The notes under the pieces are model-generated. The model did no database searches. It was not told where the DNA came from and saw only the letters and a program-made list of their open reading frames with translations. From Timema cristinae (taxonomy: Eukaryota > Arthropoda > Insecta > Phasmatodea > Timematidae): a stretch of 64,000 nt of DNA. Position numbers and translations under genes: made by a program. The DNA is taken from assembly GCA_039000515.1 (NCBI GenBank), contig JBCFYV010000100.1:34274421-34338420 (forward strand), in the 5' to 3' direction. Below, piece after piece: positions 45,065-55,776 of this stretch. The first letter of the stretch is position 1; each line of letters begins with the position of its first letter.

Positions 45065-45282
45065 CAGTAGCCTCATGGCTTCTTTGGTGTTGACTGGCTC
45101 ACAGCTGACTTCTGACAGTCAACATTCAGGCATATACCTAAATTTTAACTGTCAGAAGTGACAGCTGCTAAACACATGTTTTTGCAGATCATATGGCTCG
45201 GCGTAGGGATACATAATTAGGTCTGGTAACTTTTCAAAGCCATCAGCTGTCAGTCAGCGCCAAAGAAGCCATGAGGCTACTG
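45065..45282 (+). mobile_element. TA-flanked MITE, family M, copy 5
   Basis: CAGTAGCCTCATGGCTTCTT to AAGAAGCCATGAGGCTACTG, with TA at 45063-45064 and 45283-45284. This copy has the best-preserved outer inverted ends. Confidence 0.92.
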
Positions 45283-45367
45283 TACATAGGGGTACAGGTA
45301 GCCTATTGTACAATTGAGAGTCTTTCAAGATGTTGAGGAATTTTTTTTTTAATATTCTACAGTGTGT

Positions 45368-45600
45368 AGTCTGGGGTTCAATCCTCGGTCCAGGCACAGA
45401 TTTATCTGATTGTCAAACCCTTCCTTCATCTCTGACTAGACGTGTATTAATCACATCTTGTGAATGTGTGGAATTCCAGGCCTCCGCCGTGGTTCTGATT
45501 CCACGTTAAACTGTATGTCCTCCATTTCATCTCACAATCACCCTACCATTACACATTAGCGTAAGTGCGTATAACCCGAACGCTTAGTAAGATGCGGAGC

Positions 45601-45632
<32 letters not shown>

Positions 45633-45633
45633 T
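45368..45633 (+). mobile_element. S1 SINE, 5'-truncated, long-body subfamily
   Basis: Starts in the head near AGTCTGGGGTTCAATCCTCG, lacking the A-box. The body has GACGTGTATTAATCACATC; tail GAGCTAATAATAATAATAA. Flanks AGTGTGT at 45361-45367 and 45634-45640. Confidence 0.9.
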
Positions 45634-45640
45634 AGTGTGT

Positions 45641-46054
45641 GCTATTTCTTTAAGTCTTATATCCAGGCCTACTTCGTCATCGTATTATTTAATTATCTTA
45701 AATATATTGTAGTTATTGGCTTTTTTTTTAACATGTAAAAAAATTCACGATAGGGTGCTAAATTAACTTAAAACCTTTTGAAATTGTTTTTCAATAACAT
45801 TTATTACTAACTTTGGTGCATATCTTTTCATACATATATAGCGCGCCACTAACAAATGTTAAAATGTTGTAATAATAATACAAAATAAGCTACAATAAAT
45901 TTGCCTTTCTCTTTATGGAACTTAAAAAAAGTCTACTATGAATTCTAAAATTTCAAAATGTGTCTTTTATCGCCTGATTATCCGCGTCTTATATCTGTTT
46001 GAGCTATCTTTATTTTGACATTGGTGGGGTCAGGACATGGTAGATATAGATAAA
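45641..46054. other. Unassigned AT-rich DNA
   Basis: No shared repeat. T and A runs only. Confidence 0.45.
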
Positions 46055-46195
46055 ATGTACCGCATTTGTTCAAAGGAAGATTGGGATACCGCTTGGGGGT
46101 GGAGGGTTAATGACCTATTTTGGGATTCAAGTGCCGATCTTCTAGTAATAGACAAATCAAAAAATACAAGACTGACACCTTTACCACCCAAATGT
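46055..46195 (-). mobile_element. S2-type SINE fragment, degenerate
   Basis: ACCGCATTTGTTCAAAGGAA, GATTGGGATACCG and GGGATTCAAGTGCCGATCTT follow the antisense S2 body-head order. Tail and A-box are not recognisable. Confidence 0.45.
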
Positions 46196-46551
46196 TCACA
46201 GGTACAAATAAGATAAAGTTTGCATTGAGAATGAAAGCTTTTTACTGGCGATTTTTTTCGGTAACAGTTTCGTGAGTTGTAAACTCTAGCCACATTTTCA
46301 TGGAATTGATTGTACTTGTAATTTCATCGTCTGCGGATATCCCGGAAGAGTAAAACAGTCGCGAAGGGAAGGGGGTTAAAAACTTCATTGAATGAGTCTC
46401 CTTTTCTGATAAATCCAGAAAATTATCTTCCGACTTCAAGAACAATCCGATAAAAAATAAACCGAAATGAAATTTTTATTTTCGAAAATAAAACTTGTCT
46501 ACGAAACCATAAGAGTTAAAAAAAAAAAAAGAAAAAAAAAAAAGAGCGCAT

Positions 46552-46749
46552 ACTATACTTGGTTACAGCTCTGAGGGAACTGCAGATTAAAGCTATACTT
46601 GGTTACAGCCTCTGAGGGAACTGCAGATTAAAGCTATACTTGGTTACAGCCTGAGGAACTGCATATTAAGCTATACTGGTTACAGCCTCTGAGGAACTGC
46701 AGATTAAAGCTATACTTGGTTACAGCCTCTGAGGGAACTGTAGATTAAA
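46552..46749 (+). repeat. 41-bp minisatellite, five units
   Basis: The unit begins CTATACTTGGTTACAGCCTC and ends GAACTGCAGATTAAAG. Two middle units carry 1-3 base deletions. It lies just after a poly(A) stretch (46519-46543). Confidence 0.95.
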
Positions 46750-46970
46750 GCTACATTTACATATTCGTTGGTAGTCCGTAATAGATTGCTCTCTACTAAG
46801 TCCCATTCCGTAAGTTCGTAGTCGCTTCGTAAAAGTTGAATCAACTATATCTTATAAAATTGTAACGGAAAGCTTTGAAGAACCAACCACAAGATCACAA
46901 ATATGAATGAACATCGATGAGCAAATTTATTTAAATGGTTTTATTTGAACAATCTTAATTATATGAAGTA

Positions 46971-47681
46971 CTAGATAGCTGTTGCCCGCGGCTTTGCTCG
47001 CGTGGAAGTTGATTATATACAAATACGAAAATATACATATGTATTTACAGATTAATTTAAAATATTACGTTACGTTGATGACCATAACTTGACCTCAGAT
47101 AAAAAATAATGCAAGTCCGATACAAACTTTCCCCCCCTTTTTCATCCCTTATTAAATAAAATTTCCAAAATTCCTGAAACACGTATTTATTTGTTTTACG
47201 TCAATAACCGAAATACAAAATTTTGTTTATGTAACTTTCAAAATGACGGACTTTCATACATATTATCATCCAATATTTTGACCCCTTTGGGGTGTAATTT
47301 TCTAAAATCCTTTCTTAGTGGGTGCCTACATAACAAAATGAATATACAGTCCGAATTTCATGCTTGTAGCCTTGATAGTTTGCGCTCGGCGATGATGAGT
47401 CAGTCAGTCAGTCGGTCGGTCGGTCGGTCGGTCGGTCGGTCGTTCGGTCGGTCGGTCGGTTCGGTCGGTCGGTCGGTCGGTCGGTCGGTCGTGTCGGTCG
47501 GTCGGTCGGTCGGTCGGTCGGTCGGTCGGTCGGTCGGTCGGTCGGTCGGTCGGTCGGTCGGTCGGTCGGTCGGTCGGTCGGTCGGTCGGTCGGTCGGTCG
47601 GTCGGTCGGTCGGTCGGTCGGTCGGTCGGTCGGTCGGTCGGTCGGTCGGTCGGTCAGGACATGTTATTTTATAAGTATAGA
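46971..47681 (-). mobile_element. Non-autonomous Helitron H1, copy 2 (711 bp)
   Basis: Same termini as copy 1: minus-strand TC start (TCTATACTTATAAAATAA) and CTAG end, between A and T. The first 430 bases are nearly identical to copy 1. The size difference comes from a GGTC array. A 168-codon plus frame reads through the array as repeated SVGR and is not evidence of a gene. Confidence 0.92.
47400..47656 (+). repeat. (GGTC)n tetranucleotide array, about 257 bp
   Basis: Starts as GTCA units and changes to about 60 units of GGTC with three small interruptions in the first 90 bases. The distal 160 bases are uninterrupted. Copy 1 of the same Helitron has only about five GTCA units here. Confidence 0.97.
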
Positions 47682-47857
47682 TTATACTTACCTATAGGTT
47701 TACGCGATATTACGGGATTAAGGACACGGAGTGTGTAGATGAAATTAAAAATCATACAGAAAAAAGTTAGCTAGGGGCTACAAAGTAAAAGTATAGAGTG
47801 TACTTAATATGTGGATGAGGCTTTGGTCTAGGGCAGACTTGGTTAAATATTTAATTA

Positions 47858-47878
47858 GAAGGACCGCATGATCTGAGA
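47858..47878 (+). mobile_element. S2B SINE head, left of the hAT insertion
   Basis: GGACCGCATGATCTGAGA corresponds to the S2B head segment GGCCGCATGGTCTAAGG. It continues at 48369. Confidence 0.65.
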
Positions 47879-48368
47879 CAGGGATAGCGAATGCACGGCA
47901 CGATTTGATTTGCACGCCAACAAGAGAAAGATAAACATTAAGTAAAACTTTCCCCAATGTGGTATAATTTTTCGAAGTTTATAATATTTTGACAGCCATA
48001 TTGTCCGAACATAAATATTTTGGCTATCAAAATACAAGCAAGATGTTTCAAACTAAAATAAAAAATATAATGTTGCCCATGTTTCAATTTATTTATATAT
48101 TTTTTTCACTTAAAGTAAATGTTTTTACTTAAAGTTATTGAAATAAATATTGTTTTAAGACACTCACTTTCACAATTTGATCAATTTTGCTTCTTTTAAA
48201 TTTAGGAATTATTAAAATATATACTATTTGATTTGAGTAGATTCATTACATTTAATCATAGTCAATATTTTAAATTTTTAAATGCCCTATAATAAACGTA
48301 AATATGAGGTGGCAAAATTCAGTTAGTCCTCAATTGGAAAATTGGTCGGAAAACTTTCGCCATCCCTA
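47879..48368. mobile_element. Non-autonomous hAT element, 490 bp, nested in a SINE head
   Basis: Left end CAGGGATAGCGAATGCACGG and right end ACTTTCGCCATCCCTA are inverted repeats (about 16 bp, imperfect). The flanking octamers ATCTGAGA and GTTTAAGG differ only by transitions. They fall at the same point of the S2B head, as expected for an aged 8-bp duplication. The AT-rich interior does not code. Confidence 0.75.
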
Positions 48369-48595
48369 GTTTAAGGTTTCACTCTTGCATTAGATTAGAC
48401 TGTCTTAGACAGGGAGTTCGGGGCTTGAATCCTGGTAGGTTGTACAGAGTTTTTTTCTTAAATGGTTTTCCACTTTTACTTCATGCAGATGCGAATACAT
48501 CTAAATCTAATCTTCCTCATCCTTAATTTATTAGCGTAATTAGTACATATGCGTATAGGCTGAACAGGTAGTAAGATGCAGTGCTGAAAAAAAAA
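48369..48595 (+). mobile_element. S2B SINE, right part after the hAT
   Basis: GTTTAAGGTTTCACTCTTGC, GGGCTTGAATCCTGGTAGG (B-box), body, then GAACAGGTAGTAAGATGCAG and an A10 end. Confidence 0.88.
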
Positions 48596-48816
48596 AGTTG
48601 AATTGATGAAGACTGAATACTGACAAACCTAGGGCAGTCGAAGATAATGAAAGTAAATGAAGTCTCCATCTGTCAAGCCACTGGCACCAGATGTTTAGAT
48701 AGCTAAGAAACAACTTGATGTGCTGTTTAATCTGATGTACGTAGATGTGTTTCCATCCAAAGACCAGTGGAACGCATTTGGTGGAGCCCAAATTCTGATT
48801 CCGTAAGGTCATAGTA

Positions 48817-49407
48817 AAGGCCGCATTACACGTTAACGAATTTTCCATGGACTTCCTGAGAAGGAATTCCTCGTGGGGAAGTTGGTGCGTGTAATGTAAC
48901 AAAATCACGCGGGGAAGACCATATTGACCTCCCCATGAATATCCGAATGGTTGGATATTTTCAAGAAGCCCATGGGGGAATTGATGTGTCTAAGAGCAGC
49001 TTGGGATTCTCCTCGTCGACTTATTATATTTCGCATGCGCCTATCTCCAGTCTTGTTTTTTTTTCTGCAGGTAGGTCAGTGTCTATAACTGCAGCCATTT
49101 TTTGTTTGTTTTTTTGCTAAGGTGCAACTTTGTGATTGCTCATTTTTCTTCAACACGGTTGACTTGCGTTGTTAAACCAAGGCTATTTTTTTTATGTAAT
49201 TGACTTTTATAAAACTATGTCGTTCTTTCTTCCTTCCTATCAGACATCTTGTCGCTAATCAAACAAGCAGTCAGACTCCACCCACCAATATACCTAATCT
49301 TGGAGAAAATGATGGGGAAGTTGATACGGGTAATAGATAGGTACCAACCTCCAGCTACTCCCCCGCCAGGAAGTCCATGGGGAAGTCTTTACGTGTAATG
49401 CGGCCTT
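48817..49407. mobile_element. TIR element with AAGGCCGCATTACACG ends, 591 bp
   Basis: AAGGCCGCATTACACGT at the left is repeated inverted at the right (ACGTGTAATGCGGCCTT), and CCATGGACTTCC / GGAAGTCCATGG repeats further in. TA flanks both ends (48815-48816, 49408-49409). The interior has no transposase frame. The superfamily is open: the TA site suggests Tc1/mariner-like, but the ends are not classical. Confidence 0.8.
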
Positions 49408-49409
49408 TA

Positions 49410-50382
49410 AGTCTCAAGACTCACTGCTTTGGGTCAAGTTTTCTGACAACTCTGGTTAAGGTTCTGAAACAATAACCTCAAATAAGGTATCATGTAGTGC
49501 AGGCTCGCGATAGATTGGATTGACGGTGGCGTCCGAAGTTTTCATCTCGGCTGTGCGCTTTGGAAGATGTTTTCCTACTCGTGGATGAATTTCTTCTGGA
49601 GTTACACTCTCTCAATTTTATTCCCCTAAGAATAATTCGTTAATAACCTCTTGAGCTACCTCCGAACTTCTTGCACGGAAACAGGAGTATAAAATTATAT
49701 TGGATTACAAGGGCCAACTTGAAAATTGAAAATACTCTAGGTGCATAATTTCAAAAAAGTTAATATTATAACTAACTTAAGTAATAGTCATTCCTACTTA
49801 TTATTAGAAAAAGAAAAGAGCTGGCGCCAATACAAACATAATAAGACCCATTTTAAACCTTGTATTTGAAAAAATTGTGTGAATGTTGAGCAAGTCTTTA
49901 ACTGAAGTAACCTTTTCAAATTATTTAAACTAATTTTTATAATTGTTTACAAATGTAGCTGATACCCCTCTGGTGTTTTATTCCATTCATGTGAGAAATA
50001 AACGTTAAACATACGCATATGCTGCCATGCATTTGGTGCGCAAATTCAACATTTTTTGGGCATTGATCCCATTTTGAAAAAAAGAGTACGAATCGGGTAC
50101 ATCAACCACACATGCCGAATTTTCCTGATTATGCCTAAATTTTCAAATATTACTTTGTCAAATGTTGTAATTTTTTTTATGACTTGTACACGTACAAATA
50201 ATAATATGATCCAACATGAGATGCAAGTCTAATGTCCGAGGGCCGCACAGACTCAGTCATCGGTTTGAAATGCCTGCTGTAGAATATTTATTTATGATGA
50301 ACATACTGAAGTAGAACGAGAATTCAAGCTTAGAACTGCAAACCATTTTATCTTATGTACTCTCGAAGTCTATGGCATTAGG
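49410..50382. other. Mostly unassigned; hAT-like end at 50236-50276
   Basis: GGGCCGCACAGACTCAGTCA then TCGGTTTGAAATGCCTG resembles a hAT right end (complement CAGGCATTTCAAACC). A convincing left end was not found. Confidence 0.4.
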
Positions 50383-50590
50383 AACTCGAAAATTCGTCGC
50401 CACACTTGAAAAGTACTCCATCCCTCTCTCTTGAGCTAGTTTTTCCAGTCAACCTTATTACATACTATCCCTATCTTGAGCTGGTTCTATCCAGTCCACC
50501 TCACTACATCCTATCTCTTTCAGGTCAATTTTAATGTCATCCTCCCATCTGCGTCTAGGCCTTCCCACTTGTCTTTCACCATTCAATACC
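50383..50590 (-). pseudogene. Non-LTR retrotransposon ORF, C-terminal fragment, copy 2
   Basis: The minus strand encodes GRPRRRWEDDIKIDLKEIG then CSEVDWIEPAQDRD. It next becomes a frameshifted second EVDW-like unit, and finally NFRVPNA. The GRPRRRWED and NFRVP signatures match the C-terminus of arthropod LINE proteins and the copy at 22925-23480. It shows one partial extra EVDW unit, so the tandem duplication had begun or been reduced here. Frameshifts and stops make it non-functional. Confidence 0.8.
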
Positions 50591-51699
50591 TTGAACGTCA
50601 TTCTAGTTTATTCCTTTCATACTGCTTATAATTATATCCAAACACTGCATAATATAATTTTATCTAAAGGAAAATTTTATTTGAAAGTATATGTTTTAGA
50701 ATGAGCTTACATAGTGTATATGAATGAGGAAGGAAAAAATGAAAGGACAAAACGGTGATGAGATAGGGAGTGATAAGTCAAAAGCTTATTTGTTATTCCT
50801 GTCGTTTTACTTGCAGCATTGGTCGCTTTAGCACCGCGGTGCATATTTGTGAGTTTAGTCGCGGGGTGGGGGTAGGAACTGGTATCATTGTGAGACGCTC
50901 AAGTATAAAGACAAGGGGATTTCGGAACGCTTTAAAGTAAGGGTGCGAAGGGACTTAAAAATACGACCTCCCCTACCCCCTTTCCAAAAAACCCTTTTTC
51001 ACCCAGTTAGAAAACCCCAAGAGACGCGTGACCAGGAAGTCAAATCACCCAAAGAATAGAGAGCTTGTGGGGGTGAAAGAGGACTCCTATCCCCCATCTC
51101 CCTCCTCACTGCGCCCTTGTAACAAGACTGGAAACATCAAGTTGTTGAAGATCCCTTTAAGCCCCATCTACAGTCAACTCCCCTTAAACACTCCCCCTTT
51201 TTTAAAAAAACACCCCACAAGTTTGATATAGAACTCTAGAGAAAGAGGGAGGTAAGGATAAAAGAAGAGGTCAGATGCTCCCCAAGAAAACGTATCCTCC
51301 CCTCCCCTTTGTCAACATAATTTCCTATATTATATATTATATTGTCTTATAGAAGTTTGTATGTTTTTCTTTCTTCAAGTTCGTTTTTTCTCTATAACAC
51401 ACCCTATATATTCATTATTTATACGTTTCATCTTTTCCTCTTTTCTTTTTTTTTAGATCGTTGAGAACGAACGAATTGGGCATCTAAGTCGTCAAACCTT
51501 ATACGTGAGAAGAGTTCACAATCACCAATTAGGATGAAACATCCCACCCCCTTTTTCTTTGAAATGGAACTTAACAGGAAATTTACCTATAATTTTGGTT
51601 GATTACTTCCTTCCCACATAGTTATTGGGTTGATATAAGTATAGATAAAATTCAATCTTAATAGAAATCATTTCAGTTTTTTTAATTTATTAAAGAAGT
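50591..51699. other. Unassigned; C-rich and A-rich patch
   Basis: 50940-51310 is rich in CCCC and AAAA runs and gives a 67-codon frame of P, S, K and N. No domain and no shared repeat. Confidence 0.45.
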
Positions 51700-51971
51700 A
51701 CCCGGCGTTAACTGAGATACCACGCAATATATTGCGTGGTTACCCTGGGCAGAGCTTTACTTTGTTTCAAATTAACAGGAAACAGTATCTTGATTTGATT
51801 GCTTCCGACCTGAATTTTAATTAATTAATTTTTTTTATTAAAATTGTAGACTAATATTCTACTTTCGAGGTGAACACGTTCCTCCACATGTGCTACTAAT
51901 TTAACAATTTCAGACCTCTGCGTGCGGTAAATATTGCTTATTGCTCATGACAGACAAACAAACAAGTATAG
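51700..51971 (-). mobile_element. Helitron-like element H2, copy 2
   Basis: TACCCGGCGTTAACTGAGAT at one end and GCTCATGACAGACAAACAAA, CAAGTATAGA then T at the other. On the minus strand the TCTATACTTG start and the GTTT/GACA-type repeat parallel H1. It shares the CATGACAGACAAAC block with 39967-40222. The CTRR end is not preserved. Confidence 0.5.
51719..51740. repeat. 22-bp perfect palindrome
   Basis: ACCACGCAATA followed by its exact reverse complement TATTGCGTGGT, without a spacer. It lies near the terminus of H2 copy 2, where Helitrons carry their hairpin. Confidence 0.95.
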
Positions 51972-52436
51972 ATGGTTAGTTTACTAAATAAACGGCTAGA
52001 AATGATTAATTAAAAAAAATGTAGAACAGGATTTTTCTTTGCGGGGGGATGAATATAAAAGGGGGAGAGGGTGCGCCCCTGCAATTTTTGTATTGGTTTA
52101 TTTAGAGTACCCTTTATAAACACACGTTATATCAGAACTTATTTTACTAACTAATTTAACACAACATTTTAGTAGGTATTCTATAAAATATGTAGTAAGG
52201 AGTGTATATAATTATTAATATTGAAGATTATTTCAATTAGTTTGCCGCACACTGTTTTTTAGCAAACAGAAAGTGAAATTGTACATGAAGAGTAATAATA
52301 TAAATACTAACCTATTGATTTAAACTGGTATTACAAAATAGAGTATTAAACTAATCACTAGTGAAATATCTGTGGTTATAAATTTAGTGAAACAATATTA
52401 TGTGACACTTTAATAATGGTCTATTTTAAAACCTAT
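51972..52436. other. Unassigned AT-rich DNA
   Basis: No shared repeat. Contains GCGGGGGGATGAATATAAAA near 52041. Confidence 0.45.
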
Positions 52437-52682
52437 TTTTAACACCACATCTTACTACCCGTTTGGGTTTACGCTTATGTACTAATTATACTAATGTTTT
52501 TAGGGATCAGCAAGGTTATATTCATAGAAAATACGTCTGCATTTGCGTGGAGGGAGGAGTGGAAAATATTTTTGGAAAAACCACCCTCAGTATATCCGAC
52601 CGAGATTCTAACCTCAATCTTCCCGTCTTTGGCAGACTAGTCTATTAAAGTGACGCCTTAGACCTCGTGGCCACCGAAGTGA
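52437..52682 (-). mobile_element. S2B SINE, first of a head-to-head pair
   Basis: Antisense tail TTAACACCACATCTTACTAC, body CATTTGCGTGGAGGGAGGAG, head CCTCGTGGCCACCGAAGTGA. Confidence 0.88.
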
Positions 52683-52756
52683 CATTCAAAACTGTGTATT
52701 TTATATTAGTGTATAACATCCTATTATGTAAATTTATAAAGTTAAGTAGTCATACA

Positions 52757-52993
52757 CTCGTTTCGGCGGCCGCGAGATCTGAACTCGCTACTCTCTTATT
52801 AGATTAGACTAGAGGGGCTCGATCTCGGTCGGGTGCACTGAGGTTGGTTTTTTTCTAAATGGTTTTCCACTTGCCTTCCTTGCAATTGTGGATGCACTTC
52901 CTTTAAATTAAAAACCTTCCTAATCACTAAGCCATTAGTGTAATTAGTACACAATTTTATAACCTGACCTGGTAGTAAGACGCGATGCTAAAA
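52757..52993 (+). mobile_element. S2B SINE, second of a head-to-head pair
   Basis: Head CTCGTTTCGGCGGCCGCGAG, with a shortened B-box region (GGCTCGATCTCGGTCGG). Body TTTTCCACTTGCCTTCCTTG; tail CTGGTAGTAAGACGCGATGC. The B-box has lost the TTCGAAT core. Confidence 0.85.
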
Positions 52994-53651
52994 AAATCAT
53001 TCTCTATAAATACTAGATGCGAATAATAACTCTTCAAATACCACGGTAATTTATTTTTATCGGTGCTTCAAGAAGTAGGGAAGTGAGGACCTGGGAGACT
53101 AATATGGAGACTTGTTTAAATAACAAGTCTAAAATAAAGCTTTCTCTTAAAGCCTTTAACACCTGACCACACCTTTTTTTTTTAATTCTTGGAGAAAAAA
53201 AAATCCTCTAGGACTAACCCATTCATTTACATGACACCTTTGGAATAATGAAGCAAAAAAACGGATGCACGCTTCATCTTAAAATAAAGAGGACGCGCGT
53301 GTTTTGCATATTCTCAATATCTTTTTAAAGAACGACTTTGTGCGGGCCCAGAATAAAATTGCGCCAAAGAAGTTTGTCAACATTTGTGTTTGACATTGTT
53401 TGAAATGTACCGTCTGTGTTTGTATGTTTAATATGAGTCATACTTTGTATATTTAATTACATTCGAAATCTTCTCCAGACGCACAAAGACTTCCACAGCC
53501 ACTCGGTACCGCTAATTTGGCGAAGTACCTTATTCATTTGAGAGCATAATCTTTATATAGTCTTAGTAATGGCCGATTTCTGGACCATAATTAGGAAAGT
53601 TATTTTTTGAAGGTGGGGGATAAATTCCTCTCCTCAATTAAGTTTTTTTTT
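52994..53651. other. Unassigned AT-rich DNA
   Basis: Short T and A runs. No shared repeat or meaningful frame. Confidence 0.45.
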
Positions 53652-53881
53652 TGACACAGTGTCTTACTACTAGTTTAAACTTTACGCGTATTAACTATAC
53701 GCTAAGGTGCTAGGAATGAGGGAGTTTGCTTGAATTTGCAGGGATGGAGAGTGAAAAACCACTTAAAAAAACTCACCTTCATTTTATCCAACCGTGATTC
53801 AAACTTCAATATCCCCTTCATCTGCAATTCATTCTATTGCGAGAGTGACGTATTATGTCATTCGACTACGGAGGCGGGTCG
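53652..53881 (-). mobile_element. S2B SINE
   Basis: Antisense tail GACACAGTGTCTTACTACTA, body AATTTGCAGGGATGGAGAGT, head CATTCGACTACGGAGGCGGG. A 98-codon frame across it is chance. Confidence 0.82.
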
Positions 53882-54836
53882 ATTTTTTTTTTTTTTTGCA
53901 TTCCTTCTCGATGCTTTGTCTGGTAAATTATTGGAATCTTATATCATTCATGACTCCTATAAGTCCAATAAATATTTTAATTTTAAAGATTTAAAATCTA
54001 AGGTCAGAACTCCTTACCCGGCATAGCCTCTTGAGGCCAAAGGCAGGACGTTCCATCTCTCCTTATCCCGAGTACATTCGACTAAAACGATCAATCGAAA
54101 TTACTCACCTAATACCCCTTAACTTCATCGCTGATGTTTTTGACAAGTGTTTTCAATGACATGGTCTTTAAGATTCTTGTCTGTTGAGTGACTAATAAAG
54201 TCTAGACGCGTGTCTGCATCCTGTCTAAATAGTCTATAATTTCCCCGCAAGATTGAAGCTAGTGAAGGCGTGGTTCTGAAAGAGTTGTGGAAGAAGGGGT
54301 TAGGGGGAGGGTGCACGCTTCACATATTCGTCTGTTCTCATGGTTCATCTTCGCTGTCTGACGAGAACAATAGCCTTTACAGATGACGGATTAATTCTAC
54401 CCATGATGAGGGTCCCGCCCCTGGCCGTGCACTTATGCACGAATTGGAGTACAATCGGTGAGGAGGGGTAGGGGAGGTTTCCTTTTACTTGCAGTGGAGC
54501 CATTTGTTCTAGTCTCCTGGCTTTACTAATGAATCCTTGGTTTGAATCACGGCTAGATACCTCAACTCTTTAAGTGAAAAGGCATTCAGTCCCATTAAAA
54601 TTATTGACAGACTATTCTTATTCAGCATAACCATGTGTTCATACGTAAAGCCACGTATTCTGCAGTATTATTTTTTGAGAAATGGTGTAGATTTGGCCAT
54701 CTTTGAGATAAATATTCGAGTCGATAATATAACTTTCTTGGATCTTGTTGTATTTGTTCAAGAATTAATTTATTATCTAAATTGATTTTTATCCATCATA
54801 TTTGGTGTCCTAGTACCTGTCCTGAATATTCGCTAA
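53882..54836. other. Unassigned DNA
   Basis: A T15 run at 53884-53898. Near 54535, CCTTGGTTTGAATCACGGCT is B-box-like without a clear A-box. Confidence 0.4.
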
Positions 54837-55020
54837 TATACACTAATGAGATGGACATAATAAGGGTAAAATTTAGAGGAAGTGTATTCCCATTTTCATA
54901 GACGGAAAAAATGCCTTATTACACGTGGACAGATTTTGAAGCTCCTGACCTCTTCATCCCCTGGAAACTGGACTAGACGAGACTGACAACCTTGTCCATG
55001 TACCCACTGGTGCAGGTTGT
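54837..55020 (-). mobile_element. S2C SINE
   Basis: Antisense, tail truncated (TACACTAATGAGATGGACAT), body TTAGAGGAAGTGTATTCCCA, head GACAACCTTGTCCATGTACC then CACTGGTGCAGGT. This is the clearest copy of the third head type. Confidence 0.75.
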
Positions 55021-55740
55021 GTGGAATTTAACGAGATTAAATATTAACATTTTTCTGGCACCATGATATTTTAAAACTAAATCCAGATCATAATGAATGA
55101 ATAGGATGCAACCATTTAAAATATATGGTAAAATGAAAATACTATTTTCACAATCGACTTTGGGGGCGTTAGATTATTCCGTAAGCATCTTAAGGGGGCA
55201 GGGGGTTTGAGCTTGGTTATTTTTGCTGACAAGGGGTGGGGGGTCAGAACAATGCTTACATAAGACAAAGAAAGACGGGCAAAATTGAGGGATGATACAT
55301 TGCAAACCGCTTGGACTTCGGGGTAGCTTCAGGCAACCATGAAGATGCTAAGTGGCTAAACGAGGGAGAAGTGAAAAAGCCTATAGAAGTAAGCCAAAAC
55401 TTTAGTGATCTAGCCCCCCAAATATAAACATAATAATTGAAAGTGTTTTTGAGATTCAATACAACGACCTTGGTCATCAGATTAAATTGAGTTTAGGGTG
55501 TTTTCTTAGTAAAAATAATATTCATATTCACTAACAATACTTTTTCATAACTTCAATTAAAAGTAAATTAAAATTTTAAACCTTTATAATGTTATAACGT
55601 GTTTTAATTTTACCTATTTAATAAATTTAAGTTCATTGTATACCGGTGTTAAATTTCAATTATTTCGCCATATTAATTTGCACCTCTATGTTAATAATTA
55701 CCATAAATTTATAGATTGCATGAATTTTTAATTACTTTTT
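55021..55740. other. Unassigned AT-rich DNA
   Basis: A 73-codon minus frame at 55256-55477 without a recognised domain. No shared repeat. Confidence 0.45.
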
Positions 55741-55776
55741 TACTATCACGTCTTACTACCTGTTCAAGCTATAAAC
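55741..55776 (-). mobile_element. SINE tail fragment
   Basis: CTATCACGTCTTACTACCTG then TTCAAGCTATA is the shared SINE tail only, in antisense. No duplication was resolved. Confidence 0.55.

Noticed and set aside
47191..47697. 168-codon frame with repeated SVGR
   Set aside because: It is a translation of the GGTC array inside a non-autonomous Helitron. The similar frame at 26875-27171 persists only because the two copies are nearly identical.
48540..48908. 122-codon minus-strand frame
   Set aside because: Spans the end of a SINE and the left end of a TIR element, so it is not a single functional unit.
50010..50276. Complete hAT element with TGCCATGCATTTGG as left end
   Set aside because: The proposed left end does not match the right end (CAGGCATTTCAAACC complement) well enough, and no 8-bp duplication was found.
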